A stretch of DNA of 64,000 nucleotides. It comes from Nereocystis luetkeana (Eukaryota > Sar > Phaeophyceae > Laminariales > Laminariaceae). Positions 1 to 9,733 of this stretch are shown in pieces. Location of the stretch: contig JARUPZ010000035.1 of NCBI GenBank assembly GCA_031213475.1, positions 4,640,953 to 4,704,952 of the forward strand. The letters run 5' to 3'. Within the stretch, counting starts at the first letter, position 1, and each line of letters begins with the position of its first letter. The position numbers and the translations under genes are program-made. A model generated the notes under the pieces. That model was given only the letters and a program-made list of their open reading frames with translations. It was not told the origin of the DNA and did not search any database.

Positions 1-86
1 TGGACGAAGCTTTGTCGATCATCGACAACTGCATCAACGAGCTGCACACACGCTTTCTCATCGCGCAAAAGAACTTCGTCATCAAG
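1..86 (+). CDS. PSMB2: PSMB2 penultimate exon (partial)
   Basis: The reading frame starts at base 3. Twenty-eight codons end at a GTAAAC donor in phase 0, and the exon is cut by the window edge. Confidence 0.85.
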
Positions 87-1040
87 GTAAACAGTAGACA
101 GTAGTGCCGGCCCCTCTATTGTGACGGTTGCCCGCTATAGTGCCGGTTGCCCGCTATATGCCGCTAGAGTGCCGGTTGCCCGCTGTACGCCGCTATAGCG
201 CCGGTTGCCCGCTAGATGCCGCTATAGTGCCGGTTGCCCGCTATACGCCGCTATAGCGCCGGTTGCCCGCGAGATGGCGCTATAGTGCCGGTTGCCCGCT
301 ATATGCCGCTATCGTGCCGGTTGCCGCTATAGTGCCGGTTGCCCGCTATACGCCGCTGAAACGTTCTACGATAGAAGTTCACCCTAATTTAGCTGAGGCT
401 CCTCACTTGAGGAGCTCCATACCTCACCCGAAAGCTGACTTCAGCAAAAACCAAATCGCACCCCGATGAATTATCCCATGGCCCAAGTATAAAAAAACGT
501 CATTTTTGGAAACAAGATTAGCATTCCGACGATTATGGGTTGATGAACCGCGTCATTCAGAAAACAATACAGCGAAAATGTGCTATTAATACCTCTATCG
601 TAGAACACGTCCCCGCTATAGTGCCGGTTGCCCGCTATACGCCGCTATAGTGCCGGTTGCCCGCTATACGCCGCTATAGTACCGGTCGCCCGCTATAGTG
701 CCTGTGGAAGAATCGCTTGGCACTGGACACAGATGGGATGAACCAGTATGGTAGTGTGCGGAGTATATAGTGCCGGTTACCGCTGTATGGAGTGCCTGCG
801 GAATCGCTTGGCACAAATACGATTGGCCAGTGGGGCAGTGCCGTGCGCGGGATAGCGCCGGTTGCCGCTATTATACGGGTGTTGTTGGCTGGCGCATACA
901 TGCCGGCACTATCGAAAAAGGGCCACCGCTGTACCTGGTATTAATATACCTGGTATAGCTGAACCATGTGTACGCGCGATAAAAATGAAGGCGTGTGCGT
1001 ACCGGGGGGGAGAAGGACTTCGGCCGGAAACATATACCAG

Positions 1041-1091
<51 letters not shown>

Positions 1092-4000
1092 CCAGGGAAT
1101 ATCATAAATCATATCGAGCTGAATCCTATAATACGTACCAGGTACCTGGTATGCGCGATAGTGATGAATACATACTTCGTACCACTATTCCCCCGCTTTA
1201 TAAGGACCTTTTGGAGTAAAAAAAAACATACGAGGTATATAGACCTTCCTTTTTTGGGTTGAGAGTGGTATGTTAGGGATGAGGAGGCGTTACGGACTCT
1301 GCACTGCCGTTGTGGGGTCATTTTAGTTGAAATTTGTGTAGGGTTTTGGTTCATGGACGCTTCCTACAGTTGTAAAACGGTCTATAGCTCGTGCGCGATA
1401 AAACATGAAGGGCCTTGGAATGGATTCGTTTCGTACGTGAACGAAAATACGAAAGAATGGTCGCATGCTCGAGATCTGGGGAAAAATATGGGGAAAAATA
1501 TCCGTAGTGAATCAACCAATCTGTGATGGGGAAAAAACCCTTTGCCACGTTCGGGGATGCTGCGTCTCAAGAATAAAATTGATAGCTGTGCGGGCGTTGA
1601 CGTTGCGGCGTTGAGCTGCGAGCTGCAAAAGAGTCAGTCTTGCTTTTTGCGCCAAACGCGCTGCTCGACAGCGCGCAATCAAGCCCAGAACGTAGAGCAG
1701 CAGCATAGACACGGATGCGCGAGCGTGACCGAATCGCATCTCTGTGGGGGCCCCTTGGGATTGGCGGCCGGCAGCACGACAATGCTTCCCCCCCCTGTGA
1801 AACACGTTTTGTACAGATCAAGTCGCAGGCTGCGTGGTCCTGTTTTACTGCTGTTGGGCACGTGTAAACAACAAGAAGACATACCCACACACAGCACCGA
1901 CTATCGGCTGTGTGTTGCTATACTGCACTTCGCCGAGACCGGGATTTCGCCGGCGCTACCTGCACCTCCGTTGGAAGCGCGCCCCACCTCTATTAATCGC
2001 TCACGGGCAGGTTGTTGCTGTGCGTGCAGCTAATCTTGAGCCTTGCGGCCAAGGCTTCATTCACCACGCGCCTGAAGTTCTGTATGGTGCTGCTGTATGT
2101 ACTCGTGCGTACCTACCACACTGTCCGGAAATGTAAGGAACCGTCGATTTTCATATTTATGCTCGAACCGTCCCTACATTTCCGGACAGAGAGGTACATA
2201 CACGGTAAGAGTATATTTTCTCGATCGTTTTCTCACGTGAGACAGCAGTGATGCGTTCGCATCTGAACGCTAGGGGTGGCTCGCTTCCCGCTGCATCAAG
2301 GCCCGATCAATCACAGATGGTCTTCCATGCGGCACCGGGTGTGTTGGCAATCGCTCGGCGTGCGGCCGCGTTGATGCCTGGCACCGTTTGCCCGATACAA
2401 TCAAGACTGGGCGTCGTTGTTTTTCATGCCTTTTCATCTCGGGATATTTTTTGTCGAATTTCTCATCAACAGTTGACTCATCAAAAAAGGGTCAACTTCT
2501 GGAACAAATTTCTTGTCGGCTACTCGTCGGATTCAAGCGCGGGTTGCATTGCTGTGTGCAAAAAGTCCTGGCGGAGGGGCTGACACCTACTCGTAATTTT
2601 TCTATTATTACGGGGGACCATAGGTAATAGAACCTATGGTCTTCCCTTGTCTTCTCTTTTTGTTTTGTTTTTTTTCTTTCTTGCGCTGACTCTCCGTGAT
2701 TTTCATTTTTTTTTTTTTCTCTTCCTTTCTGATTGATGAGCCGTACTGAAGGAGTCGTGTGGCGTGGTTGGATGACGAACCTGCTCTGCTCGTTTCGTAT
2801 TGTCTGACGCCAAGGGGCTGGGTATAGTTGACAAACGCAGGGCGGAGACGGCAGTCTGGGTAGCAAGGTACCAGGCGGATTAGCAGGGAGAACCTGGCTA
2901 TACTACTCGTATCACAAACTGCTCCCGCCACCTGGAGGGTGCTTTGGGCTTTGGTCTGCCTTTTATTTCCCCTTTGTTATTTTCCCCTTGCTATTTTTTT
3001 TCCCTTTGGTTCTTTGTCTTACTCTGTTTACAAGCAGTGGTGTTTTTGTTATTTTTTTTCTTTTTTCCAGCTCGTTCTTTTTCAAGTGTTGGCCACCTCG
3101 CCTGCGGGGGGGGGGCACGACAGATTGTTTTCTTCTAGTTTTTGCTTTCATTTTTTTCTTCTTCTCTTTTGATTTGTCTACTTTGCTATTGTTTTCTCTT
3201 TGATTGTTTCCTTTCGTTTCTCTATTTCATAGATTGTGTATGTCGTGCCTGTCGTACCTAGTATGATGACATGCCCACTGCTGTGCATACTGCACACGTG
3301 GCAACGTAGTTGAGTATCTCTGTGGCGTAGCTTTGTGACCACAGAACTTGTATCTCTTCTAGGATTGAAGAATCGGCACGGACACTCTGGTTGTGCTGGA
3401 TGTCGACGGGTAGAAAGAACGGTTTAATGTGAAGAACACACACACATGGTATACATAAAAACCCATATATTTCATTATTTTTTCCAACAGTATTTGGTCC
3501 TATTAGCTATGGTCCCCCGTAATAGCAGTGTCAGATAGTTCTTCCCTAGCAAGATACGAATAAAAAACCGAACGATCGACTTTTCCCGCATATTTCCACA
3601 GAAATAGACGAAAGAAAAAAAATGCAGATAAAATGATAACCAATCACCGCCTCTTTTTGGATGTGTTGGTCGAACGCTATCATCCGATTCGTTTCCTGTG
3701 TTGAGTAATGAGGCATGTGGTGCAACCGTGGATGAAGTCTAAAACCAAGTAAATAGGGTGGTGGCAGACTATTTTTTTTATTAATTACCAGGTATGTTCT
3801 TTCGATTTTTTTGAGAGGTTTCTCGCATAGACTGGACTGTTTTTTACGTCCAAAACAAATCCATTCCCACCCCTAACTATATAGTGCACTACAGTATCAC
3901 GGGGGACAATAGTTAATAGCACCAAATATTGTTAGTAAAAATAGCGAAATATATAGGTTTTTATGTATACCATAAGTTCCATTAACTATGGTCCCCCGTA

Positions 4001-5954
4001 ATAGTAAAATGGTCTATTATAGGTTATGCGCGATAAAAAAATGACGGCATGCTTCGTCATCAAGGTGACATCGTAAGCGCGCATAACTATACTAGGTATA
4101 GCTTACCCCTATGCGCGATAAAAATAACAAAATAACGGCATGCATCCCCGGGGGGGGGGGGGGTACTCATATCATGCATATCATGCATGGCCCTAGTCGT
4201 ATGAGGCACCTGTGAAAAACGGCTTGTCCAGACGGTCGTTGAGTGCAGAAGCTGTTTCGAATTGAGCTCGAAAGTAAACATGATACGACGTAAAAATGAA
4301 ATGAAAAGTACGGTACATACGTCGTACCTGTCCCGTGTTTCGAGACGTATATGTACGCGTGAAGGGATAACTGTGTGAAATCGACGCCATCTAGAGCTTT
4401 TGAGCGTTTTTGGTTGTTCGTCGGATATAGCAGTAGAGCTCGTACTGGTATGTATTTATGAAGTACATGGTGTAGGAATAATTGTTTTGCTGTGCAGGTC
4501 TTATAGGGATTTCCTTGGGCTGGGTAATCGATCGATCTTCTACCCCTATAGCTCAGCAGGTAACACCCTCACATTTGACGTCGTCCAGGTCACGGGTTCG
4601 AACCCCACATCGAACGTTTCTTTTACAGAAACGCTTGCGCGTGCACATCTAAAAAACACATCTCCCTGGTTCCCCAGGTAATGAAACGAAGCGGGTAGGT
4701 CAGCGTACGGACGTATGTATACGGCTCCGACGCCCCAAAGACCCCGCCGTTCAGAGGGGGGAGAGTGTTATAAGGATTACCTTGGGCTGGGTAATCGATC
4801 GATCTTTTACCCCTAAAGCTCAGTAGGTAACACCTTCACACAGGTACATGCAGGGCAGCATTTACTGGTCCTACCAGTATCTCTTTGTTGTAGGTGGGGG
4901 GAGGGATCGTGGAATGCCTCCCCTTGAAAACACAAACACACATGTCTAAATGCTGCGTACTGCTTAGTACTACAGTACGTCGTACCATCTTTTTTCCTTC
5001 TCTTTTCTGTCGTAACGTAGGAGATTCCTGCAGCGCTTGTACGCAGTGACCGATGATGCAAAATTTTGTGTTGCCGAGCAGTGCTCACGAGTTCTTACTG
5101 TATACCCCGGTACGTAGACCAAATCCGAAGCATCCCGTGACAGCAGTGGCGTATTTACATAGTAACCGCATGTGGTTTATATGACGCGGCGGCAGTGAGT
5201 GCCCAAGCTAGTATTTATGGTACTCGTACAGCAGTAACTCAAACCCACAGCTAGTATTTATAGTACTCGTACGATCACTCTAACCCATGCTTGATGTTGC
5301 TATTGCGCCTCCCCCCCGAATGGCAATGCTCAGTCTCGGGAGGGATGCGTGGTCAATGGTCAAATGACTAGGACAAGCAATAAATAATTACGCCCGCTCC
5401 CTCCCCTCGAATGAAAAGCCGACTGTGTGTGATGCCGAATGCACTACCGAATGCAATGAATTCACGTGCTGTTTCCCAGCATATTTTGTTGTTGTGAGGA
5501 TTGTGTGAATCGGGATGACTCGGATGACCGATTTTTGTGAAGAATTACGATACTCATAGACGGTACACAGTGAATCGAAATCGTTGTTGAAGTCTCTTGG
5601 GGTAGATATCATTGATGGCCGGGATTGGCATGGTGAATTTTACCACAATTTATAGTGTAGTCCTACGATGCATTCGCCGCTAGGTTTCAGCTTTTGTACT
5701 GTACCTGGTATCTGGTAGACCACCGAGCGTTTCGTGGTAATTTCCACAATTTATCATTTCTTCCTCTGATTCATATGATACCCCGCCACGTTCAGCCGCT
5801 AAGCAATACCCCCCCCCCCCCCGCGTGGTATAAAACACGCCAGGTGGTTACGGCAGACGGTATCAAGGTTGTCCGAGGCCCACCGGAGCCCGACATGGGG
5901 GCGGCAGCAGCGAGCGAAGAGATGAAGGAGGCGGCTGTTCCCGTACAAGGATAA
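1..5954 (+). CDS. PSMB2: Proteasome subunit beta type-2, C-terminal part (two exons)
   Basis: This is the C-terminal end of a 20S proteasome core beta subunit (beta-2 type, yeast beta4/Pre1), a structural subunit of the beta ring in cytosol and nucleus. Bases 3-86 read as an exon containing NCINELHTRFLIAQ and NFVIK, which matches the last helix and strand of PSMB2 (human has a comparable KCLEELQKRF...FSVRI stretch). The exon ends on a codon boundary at the donor AAG|GTAAAC. The only in-phase continuation I found starts at 5844 (CCAG|GTGG), gives VVTADGIKVVRG and runs to TAA at 5954. The 5' exons lie outside the window. The tail after the core fold is longer than in animals and rich in Ala and Glu. 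The family call is confident; the last exon is inferred from phase and from the GIK-type strand. Confidence 0.8.
109..362. repeat. GCCGGTTGCCCGC minisatellite
   Basis: Tandem units of about 23-46 bp alternate GCCGGTTGCCCGCTATA and TGCCGCTATAGT. Further copies lie at about 612-705 and 765-870, and at 54733-54850 on the other side of the window. Confidence 0.85.
366..610 (+). repeat. Dispersed repeat G, copy 1
   Basis: It shares GAGGCTCCTCACTTGAGGAG, the following CACCCGAAAGCTGACTTCAG and further sequence with 7532-7765. Partial copies are at 58195-58400 and 63950-64000. I see no coding capacity. Confidence 0.75.
612..705. repeat. GCCGGTTGCCCGC minisatellite, second block
   Basis: The same unit as at 109-362, separated from it by dispersed repeat G. 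Confidence 0.8.
1043..1087. repeat. (TA)n microsatellite
   Basis: About 22 uninterrupted TA dinucleotides. The Ile-Tyr open frames across it are artefacts. Confidence 0.95.
2602..3525. mobile_element. MITE family A, split by an 810-bp insertion
   Basis: The left half (2602-2640, CTATTATTACGGGGGACC) and right half (3451-3525, ending CCCCCGTAATAG) together make one standard family A palindrome of about 115 bp. They are separated at the usual ACCTATGGT/ATACATAAAA junction by 810 bp. Confidence 0.75.
2641..3450. mobile_element. Insertion inside MITE A
   Basis: It is flanked by ATGGT on both sides (2636-2640 and 3446-3450), as a 5-bp target duplication would be. The interior is pyrimidine-rich on the + strand, with no recognisable protein. 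I see no clear terminal inverted repeat, so the element class is unknown. Confidence 0.5.
3895..4004. mobile_element. MITE family A copy
   Basis: About 110-bp palindrome, ATCACGGGGGACAATAG ... CCCCCGTAATAG, with the A-rich middle typical of the family. Confidence 0.8.
4145..4200 (-). repeat. Repeat E end fragment with G-run
   Basis: Read on the - strand it is GGCCATGCATGATATG... followed by GTACCCCC and more C. It is the poly-C end of repeat E, a short copy. Confidence 0.5.
4498..4620 (+). repeat. tRNA-derived sequence (SINE head or tRNA pseudogene)
   Basis: TAGCTCAGCAGGT resembles an A box and GGGTTCGAACCCC a B box with the right spacing. The T stem is mismatched beyond three pairs and no proper anticodon stem forms, so this is not a working tRNA gene. 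Its upstream 60 bp recur at 4770-4837. Confidence 0.6.
4770..4837 (+). repeat. Second copy of the tRNA-like 5' module
   Basis: TTGGGCTGGGTAATCGATCG and the following A box are repeated from 4515-4572 with few changes. This copy stops before any B box. Confidence 0.7.
5310..5405 (+). repeat. Repeat F copy
   Basis: Core GGGATGCGTGGTCAATGGTC, then AATGACTAGGACAAGCAA, ending in a C-rich stretch. The same module recurs at 13655, 15465 (inverted), 36300, 36378, 55852 and 62950. Confidence 0.75.
5844..5954 (+). CDS. PSMB2: PSMB2 last exon
   Basis: It starts after acceptor CGCCAG in phase 0 and encodes 36 residues beginning VVTADGIKVV, ending with TAA at 5952-5954. A run of about 15 C lies some 20 bp upstream of the acceptor. 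Confidence 0.65.
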   Translation: MVTADGIKVVRGPPEPDMGAAAASEEMKEAAVPVQG

Positions 5955-7531
5955 ATGTACACGAGTCACTCGTCTTTGTTCAGGAGTAGCGCCCTTGTCT
6001 TCGAGGGGAGGGTGGCCGAGCGGAAGTTTGTGGCGCTGCTCAGGAAGCGCCGGAAACTCTTCGCACGGGTGCATGTGACGCGACGACTGAACGGCGACAA
6101 GCCCCCCACAAAGAGATTGTCAAGTCAGGTCACCACCATGTTCCGCGTGTTGTTTTCTTCATTTTGGTGTCCGCCGGGCTTTCGTCGAGGGGGTATATAG
6201 AAGGCCTCGGATTTCCTCTAGAGGATGGAAAACCTTTGGTTTCCTCGCGCGGGAATTGAAGGCCTCTTTTGAGAACGGGTTTATTCCGGATGGGGGCAGC
6301 CACCGTCGAATGCACGCGTGTTGAACAGGGTGGGGCGTGGCGTGTGGTGGTCGAAAAGAAGTGCACCGATGGGAGGTTTTATCGCACTCTGTAAAACCTA
6401 AAGCGGTCGCTGCAGCCTGACGTCTGGGAAGGGGGCTCTCCGCCCTTTTGCAGTAGGACTAGGACTAGGTTCATAACCTGGGGGCTTCGCGAGTCGAGAT
6501 TTTGAGACCCCACCCGATGTTTCTTGTCCGGGCTGGAAACGCACTTGGTGATGGAAGAATGCTCTTGTATTATTGGAGACCCTTTCGTTTGGGACGCGTG
6601 AATGCTTTTTTAGGCCTTACTATACTGGTTTTAGTATAGGGTCGGTCAGTCAAGGGGTCTCCGGTTTTAGTCGCTGCATCTTCGGCGATCTCTAGTATGC
6701 GACAACAACCCTGCTCTGTACCGACAACAACCCTGCTCTGTACGATTTGAGCTGTGCCTATCTGGGCGAAACACTCGAGTACGATATTGCAGCGGCCCAC
6801 CTACACCCGTCCACCCGTATCGACATGACGGTCAGGACACCTTATACACGAGTCGCGTTTCTCACGTGGACACTTGCGGCGGCGTTGTTGCCCATTGTTT
6901 GGGCGATAAAAATGATGGCTTATGGATACCATTTGCTTTGAATCCTCGTTCCGCTATTCCGTACATGTATGTATCACGGCGTCTCTTTGGGGCTCGACGG
7001 GCAATAGTAGGCCACACACCATCCCTCACGAAAGCTCTTGAGGAAATTCTTGTCATACTCGCCGTTATAGCCGACAGTGCTGTACTACTTTGACTTACAG
7101 TAGTACCTGACTTACTGTGGACCTGGTACCAGGTATCACGTCGAGCCGACCAAGTGTGGGCAAGCTCTTTTTTTAGAACAGCCAGAACACGACCGGCTGC
7201 CCTCGCGAGCTTGTTGAAGTCCTAAACAGTTCGGTTCGTTTGCCCCTACTCGTCTCTTCCGCCACCGATGCCTCTCTTTTGATATACCAGAGCACCGTGG
7301 GCCGAGTACATGCCTCAAGAAAGCCGCGCATGAAACTAACGTTGTACTCAATGTAAATCCACTACTAAACTACCGGCATAGTGTAACACTTAGAGGGGTC
7401 AACTTGTTGGGGAAAATGCCTACCCCCCCCCCCCCACACACACACCCCCGGAAAATCCCGATCCGTGGCCCTCTGAAATTTATTACGCTACGAATGTCCA
7501 AAGTACTCAGAACGCATGATGTACCGGAGGA

Positions 7532-7765
7532 GTTCTACGATAGAGGTTCGCCCTAAATTTTCCGAGGCTGCTCACCTGAAGAGCTCCGTACCTCACCCAA
7601 ACACTGACTTCAGCAAAAATCAAATTGCATCGCGGCGAATAATCCCATGTCCCGAGTCTACAAAACGTTTTTTTCGAAATCAAGATTGGCATTCCGACGA
7701 TTTCTGGTCAAGGAGCCCCGTCTTCCTGAAACAAAAGAGAGGAAATGTGCGACGTCTATCGTATA
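7532..7765 (+). repeat. Dispersed repeat G, copy 2
   Basis: It matches 366-610 through GAGGCTGCTCACCTGAAGAG and the downstream ACTTCAGCAAAAATCAAAT stretch. Confidence 0.75.
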
Positions 7766-8311
7766 ATGGGTCACCGGAAATAAGGCATCCCCCCATGTTT
7801 ACGAGGTTCTCATTACCGAGTTCTCCCGGAACAGTATTTTTTCTCCGTCTTCCCTCTCGTTTCTTCTCCTCTGGTCGGCCACCGGTGGTTACGTTCGACG
7901 ACCTACGTACGAGAGAACCCTCCGGAGGTCATTTTATATACGTCTACAAATCAGTCACTACAGACGTAATAGCGCTCCCTCGAAATATGTATGATACGTA
8001 GCTCTCTCTCTACTTGTACGTACGTGTTGCACACGTTTCTCCTCTTCTCTGATAAGATAATTCACGCACAAGGCTCAGAGTCGTATCTAAGACGAAAGTT
8101 ACACGGTACACAGTACGTGGCAGATCTTCTGCGCACACCCCACGAAGAAAGAAAGACACTCCGGACGTCTTTCGATACCAGGTAGGTGGCTACCTCGAGG
8201 AAGAAGAATGTGGAATTACTCGTACAGTCAATACGTAGTCGGCTGCAGCTAGCTCCGCATTCATTCATTCGCGACTCCATGGACTCTTCTTTGACCTCAC
8301 GATAGCGACAA

Positions 8312-8475
8312 AACACGGGTCAGGCCAGGTCAACCCTCGCGGGCCGGGGGACCGGTCAGGGTGACCTGGCCCGACCCGTGATATTTTTATGAACGTTCTG
8401 ACCCGACCCGACCCGTGCGATTATGAAGAAATACCTCCTGAACCCGATCCGCGGGTCGGGTCAGGACCCAGGAAG
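8312..8475. repeat. GACCC/GGGTC-rich inverted repeat
   Basis: Clustered CCCGACCCG and GGGTCGGGTC motifs in both orientations. A related array is at 12945-13135. It is G-quadruplex- and hairpin-prone by composition. Confidence 0.7.
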
Positions 8476-8650
8476 AGCACTGAAAAAACCCGTGAAAAGG
8501 TTTAGTCAAGTTTGGTCTTGGCACCCGTCTTCGCGCAGCGTATGATGGGCGCGCAGCAGTACGCGTACGAATACGCAAACGGTGCGCCAAGTGCGGTACG
8601 TACGACTCCTTGCATTGTAATTCGGACACCATGTTCAAGAATATCATCCC

Positions 8651-8986
8651 TAAACCAAGCAGTGGCCTATGGTGCTGTACGTACGTGACCCGTCCCATTT
8701 GTGGGCGTCGTTTTTTTCCACAAATACCAAAATCAAGTTATTCAGGTCCCAAAAGGGTTCATGTAACCGGAGGGCGCTTTTGACAATGTGCGTCACAGTC
8801 GGACCTTCTTCGTTCTCCACACCGCAGATTCCCCGGATTTTCATGAAACGTGTTTTGTGCACGCCAGGAGCATGAAGGACCAGGGTACATACAGCAGTTG
8901 GGTCGTTGCTTGCACCCTCCAGCGAAATACTCCGCCCGATGCTGAATCGTCCTATATGCGTGTTAACAAATAACAGGCGCTAGCTT
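8651..8986 (-). other. Uncharacterised open frame without ATG start
   Basis: The - strand is open for about 110 codons from just after a TAG at about 8987 down to the stop near 8651. It includes RFSIGRSISLEGASNDPTAV, TRFMKIRGICGVENEEG and LNNLILVFVEKNDAHKW. The composition looks protein-like rather than repetitive. There is no good ATG upstream and no partner exon was found. It could be an exon of an unseen gene, a gene fragment or a transposon-derived frame. I do not recognise the family. Confidence 0.3.
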
Positions 8987-9244
8987 CTCTGTTTTCCTCG
9001 TCGGATTCGCGATCACTCTTGTGCACGCATAGCAGTAGTACAACATTGCACGTCAACGCTGCTGTGCTTGATCATGCTGTGATAAGAGTACGTCAAGTAC
9101 AGACCGCGCGCGACAATATGCCGCTGCCTCCACCTGCCTCGCATCTCGCGATGTACAGCATTGTGCTTGATGATCGCGCTGTGACTGCAACGCGCTCAGT
9201 GTGGGCATTCTTACGATACTTAACGGTACGGGCCGTGCACCCAA

Positions 9245-9592
9245 AAAGGTCCCCGACCCCACATGCCTCGCATATCACCATGAAACCCTGCTAGAAAAAC
9301 TACAGCAGTATATGTGTTCGTAGAGGGCCGAAAAGGGTCTACATGCCTCGCATGCCGCCACGAAACCCTCCTGAAAACTACAGCAGAATAGTAGAAGGCC
9401 GCAACAATCTCCACATGCCTCGCATGCAAACTCGAAACCCTGTAAAAAACTACAGCAGAACGTAATAGGAGTGCCTTGCATGCCACCATGAAACCCCCAC
9501 AAAGAACTACAGCAGAAGCAAGTGGAAGGCCCAGAACTGTCGCTGTCCTCGCATGCCTCGCAATTCACTATGAAGGCCTTCTAAAAATTAGC
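9245..9592. repeat. Tandem array beside the SGT1 3' end
   Basis: Five to six degenerate units of about 65-70 bp carry CATGCCTCGCATG, ATGAAACCC and AAACTACAGCAGAA. It ends about 40 bp beyond the SGT1 stop, so it probably lies in or next to the 3' UTR. Confidence 0.8.
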
Positions 9593-9628
9593 GCAAAAGG
9601 GCTTTTGAAAACCGGGCGAATCGCTTTT

Positions 9629-9733
9629 CTAAGCGTCGTCGTCGTCTTTCTGCGGCAGCTTGTCGCCTTCCCACGTCTTCCACTCCATTCCCTTCGGTGC
9701 CTGGCGCTCGTTCTCGTAGTCCGCCTTGCCGAC
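9629..9733 (-). CDS. SGT1: SGT1 exon 7 (SGS end, stop)
   Basis: The acceptor follows a 9-T tract (TTTTTCAG). It encodes VGKADYENERQAPKGMEWK ... KDDDDA and stops with TAG at 9629-9631. The phase is 0. Confidence 0.92.
   Translation of the reverse strand, partial: VGKADYENERQAPKGMEWKTWEGDKLPQKDDDDA

Larger units (their letters stand above)
87..5843 (+). other. PSMB2 last intron, repeat-filled
   Basis: This 5.76-kb intron holds no recognisable gene. It contains GCCGGTTGCCCGC minisatellites, a (TA)n tract, a dispersed repeat, two palindromic MITEs (one split by an 810-bp insert), two tRNA-like modules, and a C-run just before the acceptor. Confidence 0.6.
5955..9628. other. Convergent intergenic region PSMB2-SGT1
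   Basis: This is the 3.7 kb between the PSMB2 and SGT1 stop codons. It holds repeat G copy 2 (7532-7765), a GGGTCG-type repeat (8312-8475), a non-ATG open frame (8651-8986) and a tandem array next to the SGT1 stop. I see no complete gene. Confidence 0.6.

Noticed and set aside
4541-4620. Functional tRNA gene
   Set aside because: The acceptor and anticodon stems do not form and the T stem has mismatches; only the A and B boxes remain.
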